DNA from: Chloroflexota bacterium
GTDB taxonomy: Bacteria; Chloroflexota; Chloroflexia; Thermomicrobiales; UBA6265
NCBI GenBank assembly: GCA_023415845.1
Contig: JAEZJB010000030.1
Coordinates: forward strand, 1 to 5,589
Length of the DNA: 5,589 bases
Direction of reading: 5' to 3'
Shown: positions 1-5,293 of the stretch, in pieces
Layout: each line of letters opens with the position of its first letter
Numbering within the stretch: the stretch's first letter is position 1
The notes under the pieces: generated by a model
Database searches by the model: none
What the model saw: only the letters and a program-made list of their open reading frames with translations
Told to the model about the DNA's origin: nothing
Position numbers and translations under genes: made by a program

Positions 1-1457
1 TCCAGCGCCTCGCAGACCAGATCTCGTCGTACTTCGTGCCTGCAGTTCTTGCTCTGGCGATACTCACCTTCGGAATCTGGATACTTTGGGGACCAGATCC
101 GCGACTCTCCTACGCCATCACCGCGACAGTCGCGGTGCTCATCATCGCCTGCCCCTGTGCGCTCGGCCTGGCGGCACCAACCGCGATCATGGTTGGCACC
201 GGTAAGGCCGCCGAGTTGGGCATCCTGATCGGGAACGGATCCGCCCTTGAGGTCGCCCGCAAGGTCAATACGGTCGTCCTGGACAAGACCGGCACCATCA
301 CTCGTGGCAAGCCATCCGTTGTTGCCGTCGTGCCCTCCTCCCCGTTTGACGATGACACGGTGCTTTCACTCGCCGCGGGCGCCGAGCGTGGATCGGAGCA
401 TCCACTTGGCCAGGCGGTCGTCCGTGCCGCCGAAGGACGCAATCTCGCCATTCCGGATCCTCGGGACTTCCGCTCGATCACGGGCCATGGTCTTTCCGCT
501 ACGGTCGACGGTCACGAGGTGGCGATCGGGAATCTCGCGCTGCTCGCCTCTCTTGGCCTCGTGCCAGGCACCCTGGCTGAGGACGCTGATCGAGCGGCAC
601 GCAGTGGCGCAACCCCTGTCTATGTGGTGATCGATGGGTCGGTCGCTGGCATGATCGCCATTGCCGACACAATGAAGCCCGAATCCGCCGAAGCAGTCGC
701 GCAGTTGAAGGCGCTCGGTCTGGATGTCTGGATGTTGACCGGTGATAACGCGGCGACTGCGGCGGCCATCGCAGCCGAGACCGGCATCGATCACGTCCTT
801 GCTGATGTCCTGCCCGATCAGAAGGCGGCCAAGATTGTCTCTCTGCAAGGCGAAGGTCGCCTGGTTGCGATGGTGGGCGATGGCATCAATGATGCCCCCG
901 CATTGGCTCAGGCCGACCTTGGCATTGCCATTGGCACGGGAACCGATGTCGCTATGGCAGCGTCGGACATTACCTTGGTCGGTCAGGATCTTCGATCGAT
1001 CGTGACGGCAATCGAGCTCTCTCGCCGCACCGTGAACACGATCAAGCAGGGGCTCTTCTGGGCATTCGCCTACAATGTCGCGCTGATCCCGGTCGCGATG
1101 GGAATCCTCTACCCGGCCTTCGGTATCCTGCTGAACCCGATTCTGGCTGCAGCGGCAATGGCCATGAGCAGCGTCAGCGTCGTATCGAATGCGCTTCGTC
1201 TGCGTGGTTTCAGGCGTCCGGCGAGCGTGGAAGCAATCGCCCATCCTCCCGTCAGTGAGCGTATTCGCGAGTGGGGATTCCTCGTCGGTATTGGCCTGGT
1301 GGCGCTGGCCGTTGGTGCCGGAGCCATCTGGCTGGGAGACCGCGCCGGCATGGGCATTGATGGTCACGGGCACGACCTGGTTCTGGTTGAAGTCGCTGGA
1401 GAGGCTGACCAATCACCCCCCGTGACACCTGAACCGCATGGCGGTCACGGTGATTGA
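1..1457 (+). CDS. copA: Cu+-exporting P1B-type ATPase (CopA-like), C-terminal part, 5' end outside window
   Basis: ATP-driven export of Cu+ from the cytoplasm across the inner membrane. The frame is open from base 3 (QRLADQIS before the GTG at 36), so GTG 36 is an internal Val. The N-terminal metal-binding domain and first helices lie off the left edge; 484 residues are visible. Motifs, numbered from base 36: CPC in the transport helix (39-41), phosphorylation site DKTGT (83-87), P1B-specific SEHPLG (120-125), TGDN (235-238), GDGINDAP (281-288). The two following helices carry YN (346-347) and MAMSS (375-379), the family signature for Cu+ (subgroup P1B-1) rather than Zn/Cd/Co. The protein does not stop after that helix. 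It continues with about 90 residues containing another hydrophobic helix (about 413-434) and a tail with HGHD and HGGHGD. A chaperone gene follows 149 bases after the stop, supporting a copper role. Silver transport is possible. Confidence 0.96.
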   Translation, partial: QRLADQISSYFVPAVLALAILTFGIWILWGPDPRLSYAITATVAVLIIACPCALGLAAPTAIMVGTGKAAELGILIGNGSALEVARKVNTVVLDKTGTITRGKPSVVAVVPSSPFDDDTVLSLAAGAERGSEHPLGQAVVRAAEGRNLAIPDPRDFRSITGHGLSATVDGHEVAIGNLALLASLGLVPGTLAEDADRAARSGATPVYVVIDGSVAGMIAIADTMKPESAEAVAQLKALGLDVWMLTGDNAATAAAIAAETGIDHVLADVLPDQKAAKIVSLQGEGRLVAMVGDGINDAPALAQADLGIAIGTGTDVAMAASDITLVGQDLRSIVTAIELSRRTVNTIKQGLFWAFAYNVALIPVAMGILYPAFGILLNPILAAAAMAMSSVSVVSNALRLRGFRRPASVEAIAHPPVSERIREWGFLVGIGLVALAVGAGAIWLGDRAGMGIDGHGHDLVLVEVAGEADQSPPVTPEPHGGHGD

Positions 1458-1461
1458 TCGC

Positions 1462-1494
1462 GACCTTGGGCCGGCCAGCTGTGAAGGTCTTCAC
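1462..1494. promoter_or_regulatory. overlapping inverted repeats after copA, possible operator
   Basis: Two perfect 6-base inverted repeats share bases. GACCTT (1462-1467) pairs with AAGGTC (1484-1489) across 16 bases. GTGAAG (1481-1486) pairs with CTTCAC (1489-1494) across 2 bases. Between them lie the 8-base palindrome GGCCGGCC (1469-1476) and CAGCTG (1476-1481). No T-run follows, so this is a poor terminator. It lies just upstream of the candidate promoter of the chaperone gene, where a metal-responsive repressor or activator could bind. The regulator is unknown and the role is inference. Confidence 0.35.
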
Positions 1495-1498
1495 GATG

Positions 1499-1527
1499 AG
1501 GACATCTTGAAATCGTTTAGGTAGAAT
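1499..1527 (+). promoter_or_regulatory. candidate sigma-70 promoter for copZ-like gene
   Basis: AGGACA (1499-1504, 4 of 6 to TTGACA) and TAGAAT (1522-1527, 5 of 6 to TATAAT) are separated by 17 bases. Transcription would start near 1534 and give a leader of about 70 bases. This would let the chaperone be expressed independently of the ATPase gene. Prediction by eye only. Confidence 0.4.
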
Positions 1528-1553
1528 CATGGGACGTCTCACAACCAGCGAAT

Positions 1554-1579
1554 GGAGATCGACCAACGGGGGTCGCTCC
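1554..1579 (+). other. leader hairpin upstream of copZ-like gene
   Basis: GGAG (1554-1557) plus CGACC (1560-1564) pairs with GGTCG (1571-1575) plus CTCC (1576-1579). The result is a 9-base-pair stem with a 2-base bulge and the 6-base loop AACGGG. It ends 27 bases before the preferred start codon and has no T-run. It therefore looks like an RNA structure in the 5' untranslated region, possibly affecting stability or translation, rather than a terminator. Confidence 0.4.
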
Positions 1580-1606
1580 TGAGGCTTCAGCACAAGGATG
1601 GTACCC

Positions 1607-1831
1607 ATGGCTGCTTCAACGCTCGAACATGTCACATTCATCGTCCCGGGTGTCACTTGCGGACACTGTGTCGCAAAAATTTATGACGCCATGCAGCGGG
1701 TCGAGGGCATCGTTACGGCTCAGGCGAATGCCGAAACGCACTTTGTTGACATCGATTTCGATCCCCAGGTGATCGAGCCGAGCGAAATCGCCGATCTGCT
1801 AGCCGACGCTGGCTACCCGGTCAGTGTCTGA
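1607..1831 (+). CDS. copZ: CopZ-like copper chaperone, single heavy-metal-associated (HMA) domain
   Basis: A 74-residue cytoplasmic protein made of one ferredoxin-like HMA domain, the usual length for CopZ/Atx1-type chaperones that bind Cu+ and pass it to a CopA ATPase. The metal loop is GVTCGHC (residues 15-21). The two cysteines and the intervening His seen in CopZ-type proteins are present, but the usual Met of MxCxxC is Val. Following elements fit the fold: a helix (VAKIYDAMQRVEG), strands (VTAQAN, HFVDIDFD) and a final helix (PSEIADLLADAGY). ATG 1607 is preferred because AAGG at 1594-1597 lies 9 bases upstream. An in-frame ATG at 1598 would add three residues, but AAGG abuts it directly. 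There is no signal peptide. Genomic position just after copA supports copper rather than mercury (MerP-like) or zinc. The gene ends just before a strong terminator. Confidence 0.9.
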   Translation: MAASTLEHVTFIVPGVTCGHCVAKIYDAMQRVEGIVTAQANAETHFVDIDFDPQVIEPSEIADLLADAGYPVSV

Positions 1832-1851
1832 TCCTTACCTGACGGGTGATC

Positions 1852-1898
1852 AGGCGCCAGTGCTCTCATGCGGAGCACTGGCGCCTTTGTCGTTTGGC
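1852..1898 (+). terminator. strong intrinsic terminator after copZ-like gene
   Basis: GGCGCCAGTGCTC (1853-1865) pairs perfectly with GAGCACTGGCGCC (1873-1885), a 13-base-pair GC-rich stem extended by an A-T pair (1852/1886). The 7-base loop is TCATGCG, followed by TTTGTCGTTT. It begins 21 bases after the stop codon. The T-rich tail is on the + side only, so it terminates rightward transcription and isolates the copper genes from the glycosyltransferase. Confidence 0.92.
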
Positions 1899-2006
1899 AA
1901 GGTTCGCACCGTTCCGAACATCGTAGCCGGCTTGTTTTCGCGCTGATTTCCGTTGTGCACCACTGTCGATTGGTCTCCACGTCTGCCATCGCTGGTCCTC
2001 TTGGCA

Positions 2007-2035
2007 TTCCGCCTGCTCTCTGCGGCGCGTATGAT
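2007..2035 (+). promoter_or_regulatory. weak candidate promoter for GT20 gene
   Basis: TATGAT (2030-2035) matches the -10 consensus at 5 of 6 positions. A poor -35 (TTCCGC, 2007-2012) lies 17 bases upstream, and a better -35 (TTGGCA, 2001-2006) is spaced too far. A start near 2042 would give a leader of about 30 bases to the GTG at 2073 and would exclude the ATG at 2031, which overlaps the -10. The strong terminator before it implies that a promoter must exist in this gap. Confidence 0.35.
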
Positions 2036-2058
2036 TCCTGTCAGAAAGTCGAACCAGC

Positions 2059-2064
2059 AGGAGG
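2059..2064 (+). promoter_or_regulatory. Shine-Dalgarno AGGAGG deciding the GT20 start
   Basis: A perfect AGGAGG lies 8 bases upstream of GTG 2073. Neither in-frame upstream candidate (TTG 1953, ATG 2031) has a comparable site. This fixes the start more convincingly than frame length does. Confidence 0.85.
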
Positions 2065-2072
2065 CGATACAG

Positions 2073-3677
2073 GTGCCGCTCGAACCAGGCCCAACCGTGA
2101 TCGATCCGGAAGCACAGCAATCCCAGGCGAAGCAGGCGCTGGTGGACGAAATTCTTCGCGACCGCCAGCTCATCGTGGCCTCGAATCGGGGGCCAGTCTC
2201 ATTCACGCGTCACCCCGATGGCCGTTTCTCCGCCCGCCAGGGTCAGGGTGGGCTCGTGACGGCGGTGAGTGCGGTACTTCAGGGCCAGGAAGCGATCTGG
2301 ATTGCGGCCGCTATGGGGCAGGGCGACCGTGAGCGAGCCGAACGGGCCGAAACTGCCGGTGAGAAGCTGATTACCCCCGACGGTATGGACTCGCAGTTCA
2401 AGGTTCGGTTTGTCGTGCCGACGCCCGAGTCCTATCACAAGTACTACAACATCATCAGCAATCCCCTGCTGTGGTTCTTGCAGCACTATCTCTGGGACAC
2501 GCCCCGCTCACCGGATATCACCCACGAAACCTGGGACGCGTGGCGTCAGGGGTACGTGCTCGTCAACCAGATGTTCGCCGATGAAATTCTCGTGGCCTGC
2601 GAGCAATTCGAGCGTGAGCCCGTCATCATGCTCCAGGATTACCAGCTGTATCTCTGTGGCTCCATGATTCGGGAAAAGCGACCGAACGCCATCATCCAGC
2701 ATTTCATCCATATTCCCTGGCCAGATCCGGATTACTGGCGACTCCTGCCTCGGGAGATGCGTCGTTCCATCTGTGAGGGCCTCCTCGGATGCGACATCGT
2801 CGGGTTCCAGATTCCCGACCACGCTCGTTCGTTCATGTACACATGCGAGGCCTATGTTCCTGGCGTAACAATCGATTACGGCAACAAGTGCATTGGCTGG
2901 AACGGTCGCACCATCCAGATACGTTCCTACCCGATTTCGATCGATGCTGAGGCAGTCCGCACCACCGCCTATAGTCAGGAAGCTCGCGCCTACGAACGCT
3001 ACCTGCCAACGCACTGGAACGAGTTCACCATTCTGCGGATTGATCGGGCCGAGCCCAGCAAAAACATCATTCGCGGGTTCAATGCCTTCGATCGATTCCT
3101 CGAAGCCCACCCCGAGTTCCAGAATCGGGTCAACTTCATTGCCGTCACCCAACCCTCGCGGATGGACGTTGCCGAGTACCGCGAGTATCTCGATGACATG
3201 AGCGCGAAGGTCGGGCGCATCAACGCCAAGTACGCCAATGTGGAAACCGGCTGGCAACCGATTCAGATCATCATGGGAGAGAGCTATCCCCGCGTGCTGG
3301 CTGCCATGAAGTGGTACGACGTGCTGCTGGTCAATTCGATCATCGACGGAATGAATCTGGTCGCCAAGGAAGGCGCCCTCATCAACGAGCGGTCTGGCGT
3401 GATCATTCTGTCAGAGGGCGCCGGAGCAGCGATGCAACTCGGTGACGACGCCCTGATCGTCTCGCCTGCCGACATTGAGGGCACCGCTGAGGCGATCTAC
3501 CAGGCACTCACGATGCCGATCCAGGAACGGCAGCGCCGGGCCCAGCGACTTCGCCGACAGGTCGAGCGCGATGACGTTTCCGTCTGGTTCCGTGATCAGC
3601 TGGCCGATATTGCCGAGGAAATGCAGGATCATACTGCTCAGCTAGAAAATGACTCCTCGGGTGCCATTGTCGCCTGA
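2073..3677 (+). CDS. otsA: GT20 family glycosyltransferase, trehalose-6-phosphate synthase-like
   Basis: A 534-residue cytoplasmic enzyme of the GT20 (OtsA) family, which transfers glucose from UDP- or GDP-glucose to glucose-6-phosphate in compatible-solute synthesis. Numbered from GTG 2073, visible family motifs are SNR (37-39), GGL (59-61), YY (124-125) and W134 of the acceptor pocket, HIPWP (213-217), CDIVGFQ (240-246), R325 and K330 in RIDRAEPSK, PSR (361-363), and DGMNLVAKE (425-433) for nucleotide-sugar binding. Catalytic and donor residues therefore look intact. Two departures from E. coli OtsA stand out: the tryptophan-containing WFGWSG block reads WIAAAMG (76-82), and HDYHL reads QDYQL (188-192). 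I recall Q/HDYQL in actinobacterial OtsA. The N-terminus is about 30 residues longer than in E. coli and the C-terminus extends slightly. No phosphatase domain is fused and no otsB is nearby. Glucosylglycerol-phosphate synthase or another GT20 acceptor specificity remains possible. The gene is transcribed alone and converges on the next gene. Confidence 0.88.
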   Translation: MPLEPGPTVIDPEAQQSQAKQALVDEILRDRQLIVASNRGPVSFTRHPDGRFSARQGQGGLVTAVSAVLQGQEAIWIAAAMGQGDRERAERAETAGEKLITPDGMDSQFKVRFVVPTPESYHKYYNIISNPLLWFLQHYLWDTPRSPDITHETWDAWRQGYVLVNQMFADEILVACEQFEREPVIMLQDYQLYLCGSMIREKRPNAIIQHFIHIPWPDPDYWRLLPREMRRSICEGLLGCDIVGFQIPDHARSFMYTCEAYVPGVTIDYGNKCIGWNGRTIQIRSYPISIDAEAVRTTAYSQEARAYERYLPTHWNEFTILRIDRAEPSKNIIRGFNAFDRFLEAHPEFQNRVNFIAVTQPSRMDVAEYREYLDDMSAKVGRINAKYANVETGWQPIQIIMGESYPRVLAAMKWYDVLLVNSIIDGMNLVAKEGALINERSGVIILSEGAGAAMQLGDDALIVSPADIEGTAEAIYQALTMPIQERQRRAQRLRRQVERDDVSVWFRDQLADIAEEMQDHTAQLENDSSGAIVA

Positions 3678-3696
3678 TCCGCGCTTGGCCCGACCG

Positions 3697-4830
3697 CTAT
3701 CGCCAGATCGAGGCAAACGACTGGCGTTGCGGTTGGGGTTTCACCGACATCTCGCTGAGCATGGTGAGATCGAGATCGGTGCCCAGTCCGCTTCTCTCCG
3801 GCAGGACGAAGCAGCCATCCTCGAATACAACTGGGTCAGTACTGAGCCGGTCTCGCAACGGTCGCTCTTCTTCCATTTGTTCGAGCACGAGGAAGTTCGG
3901 AATCGCCGCCGCGAGATGCATTGACGCCAGTGTGCAGATCGGCCCTCCGGGATTGTGAGGTGCAATCGGAACCGTCCACATGTCAGCCAGGGTGGCAATG
4001 CGCTTGAGTTCGGTCAGGCCACCGCCGTGCATGACATCCGGCTGCGCAATCTGGCACCCTCCTCCTGCCAGCAATTCCCGGAATTCCCATCGCGAAAGCA
4101 ATCGCTCGCCAGTCGCGATCGGGACAGGCAGGCGCTGTGCCAGGTGCACGAGGGCCGTCGGATTCTCGAAAGGGATAGGCTCCTCGAACCAACCGGGCTT
4201 GTACGGAGCGAAGGCCTCGGCAGCGAGCATCGCGGTCCGTGGAGAAAGACGCTCCCCGCATTCGACATAGATTGCAATATCGGGCCCTACTGCTTCGCGC
4301 GCCGCAGCCATGAAGTCGGTCTTGCGGTCAATCTCTCGGCTTTCATTCTCAGCCAGAGCCGTGGGATCGAATGCGGTCCATTTGAACCCTTTGAATCCCC
4401 GCCGCACAGCCTCGCGTGCGCCCTCGGCTGCCTCCTCCGGAGTCGTCGCGTTCGCCAGCCAGTGACTTGCGTACACCGGCAGCCGATCTCGGTATGGGCC
4501 ACCGAGGAGACGTGCCACGGGCACCCCGAGGCGCTTTCCTTCCAGGTCCCAAAGTGCCATATCCAATGCGCCGAGCGCCGTCATTGAGACGTGTCCACCA
4601 CGCCATCGCCAGGCGTTGTAGAGAGCGTGCCAATGCCGTTCCACTCCCCTCGGGTCCTGACCCAGAAGTGACGTGCCGAGATCGTGGATCGCTGCTTCCA
4701 CGGCGGGAATGCATCCGTGAAGTGAACCCTCACCCCATCCGTGCAAACCCTCATCCGTCTCGATCCGGACGAACAACCAGTTGCACCAGTCGATCCAGCC
4801 ACCGAATGTCTGGATACGCGTGACCTTCAT
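3697..4830 (-). CDS. enolase-superfamily enzyme, mandelate racemase/galactonate dehydratase-like sugar-acid dehydratase
   Basis: A 377-residue protein of the mandelate racemase/muconate lactonizing family, a Mg2+-dependent fold that removes the proton alpha to a carboxylate, usually to dehydrate a sugar acid. An N-terminal capping domain (1-120, with LFVRIETDEGLHGWGE and ALDMALWDLEGK) precedes the barrel. Barrel residues seen: K150 (GFKGFKW), E190 (VECGER), E216/E217 (FEEP), E242 (ATGERL), D265 (AQPD) and H292 (APHNPGGP). The D265-H292 pair fits the His-Asp dyad of the mandelate racemase subgroup. Compared with galactonate dehydratase, the first metal ligand is Glu rather than Asp, and the nearby His (DFH/DCH) is Gly, so exact substrate and even reaction are uncertain. 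ATG 4830 is supported by AGGGG six bases upstream on the - strand. It lies divergent from a binding-protein gene, suggesting catabolism of an imported sugar or sugar acid. No convincing promoter was found. Confidence 0.88.
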   Translation of the reverse strand: MKVTRIQTFGGWIDWCNWLFVRIETDEGLHGWGEGSLHGCIPAVEAAIHDLGTSLLGQDPRGVERHWHALYNAWRWRGGHVSMTALGALDMALWDLEGKRLGVPVARLLGGPYRDRLPVYASHWLANATTPEEAAEGAREAVRRGFKGFKWTAFDPTALAENESREIDRKTDFMAAAREAVGPDIAIYVECGERLSPRTAMLAAEAFAPYKPGWFEEPIPFENPTALVHLAQRLPVPIATGERLLSRWEFRELLAGGGCQIAQPDVMHGGGLTELKRIATLADMWTVPIAPHNPGGPICTLASMHLAAAIPNFLVLEQMEEERPLRDRLSTDPVVFEDGCFVLPERSGLGTDLDLTMLSEMSVKPQPQRQSFASIWR

Positions 4831-4975
4831 CTTCGTCCCCTTTTCTAAGTGAATGAGTCAGCGGCAAGGGTCATCCAAGAAGGCCCGCTATGGCAATGGC
4901 GCAATCGCCAAGGGCTCCACGTGTTGACCGTTGTCGTCTCGTCCGGTTCATGATCACATCATCTTGAGGTCATTG

Positions 4976-4985
4976 GTGACGTCAC
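4976..4985. promoter_or_regulatory. perfect 10-base palindrome, candidate operator
   Basis: GTGACGTCAC is perfectly self-complementary and sits 145 bases upstream of the dehydratase-like start and about 120 bases upstream of the rightward promoter candidate. Short perfect palindromes between divergent catabolic genes often bind a GntR- or LacI-type dimer. No regulator gene is visible in the window, so function is inference. Confidence 0.3.
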
Positions 4986-5099
4986 TTTGCATCCCTACCC
5001 GCACTCGTGGCGTGTTCAAAGTCGAAAGATTAGAGGAACTGTCCAATTCGCCACCGCAATAAATGCATGTGCAAAAGGTTCGTGAATTCGATCACAACG

Positions 5100-5129
5100 T
5101 TGACACCGTTTTGTGCTGCTGTAGACAAT
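5100..5129 (+). promoter_or_regulatory. candidate promoter for substrate-binding protein gene
   Basis: A perfect -35 TTGACA (5100-5105) is followed after 18 bases by GACAAT (5124-5129, 4 of 6 to TATAAT). Transcription would begin near 5136 and give a leader of about 158 bases to ATG 5294. AACG and CGTT flank the -35 (5097-5100, 5107-5110), a possible small operator. Confidence 0.5.
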
Positions 5130-5182
5130 GCCGACACATCAGGAACGTATGAAGGAGTTGTTCGCGCTGGCCGAGGCGTATC

Positions 5183-5250
5183 CCTCGCGGTCGTTGCGAG
5201 GTTCCGGCAATGGCGACTCCAGGCGGATACCGCCTGGCGGTAGCCGGGTC
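5183..5250 (+). other. structured leader with two hairpins upstream of binding-protein gene
   Basis: Hairpin A is CCTCGC (5183-5188) with GCGAGG (5196-5201), loop of 7. Hairpin B is CCAGGCGG (5219-5226) with CCGCCTGG (5230-5237), an 8-base-pair perfect stem with a 3-base loop ATA. CCGGC (5204-5208) can pair with GCCGG (5243-5247), enclosing hairpin B. No T-run follows. I cannot match this to a known riboswitch class. It could be an RNA control element. Alternatively it could be coding if translation starts at ATG 5210, which is in frame with the downstream gene. Confidence 0.4.
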
Positions 5251-5293
5251 ATTTCCAGACATGCAGGCGTACGTGTGCAAGGAGTGTTCGATA

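Larger units (their letters stand above)
4831..5293. other. divergent intergenic region between dehydratase-like and binding-protein genes
   Basis: A stretch of 463 bases with no convincing gene: reading frames here lack ribosome sites or are antisense to the binding-protein gene. It holds the dehydratase ribosome site (CCCCT on the + strand, 4838-4842), a small inverted repeat TGGCG-CAAT-CGCCA (4897-4910), the palindrome GTGACGTCAC (4976-4985), a TGCA-TG-TGCA repeat (5064-5073), a rightward promoter candidate near 5100, and a hairpin-rich putative leader (5183-5250). Its size and content suit shared regulation of the two flanking genes. Confidence 0.6.

Noticed and set aside
366..1412. Long open frame on the - strand (348 codons) inside copA
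   Set aside because: It lies antisense to a clear P-type ATPase with all family motifs; the translation has no recognisable domain. It is a by-product of GC-rich codon usage.
1462..1489. CueR-type (MerR family) copper operator
   Set aside because: The ACCTT and AAGGT arms match in sequence, but the gap is 18 bases narrower-fitting rules aside: 16 bases lie between the 6-base arms, whereas the CueR site has about 11 between ACCTT and AAGGT. It also does not sit between a -35 and a -10.
1838..1854. CCTGA/TCAGG hairpin after the copZ-like gene as a second terminator or attenuator partner
   Set aside because: Five base pairs only, and it shares bases with the much stronger 13-base-pair terminator stem, which would outcompete it.
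2508..3257. Open frame of 249 codons on the - strand within the GT20 gene
   Set aside because: Antisense to conserved GT20 coding sequence and without recognisable motifs.
3701..3726. Bidirectional terminator between the convergent genes
   Set aside because: The stem is only 6 base pairs with a 14-base loop, lies within coding sequence and has no T-run on either side.
3955..4587. Open frame of 210 codons on the + strand within the dehydratase-like gene
   Set aside because: Antisense to conserved enolase-superfamily motifs; no protein family resemblance.
5204..5256. Cyclic-di-GMP-I (GEMM) riboswitch
   Set aside because: Only the GGTAGCCGGGT tail is similar; the GGGCAAACC-like and GCAAAGCC-like core segments are missing.
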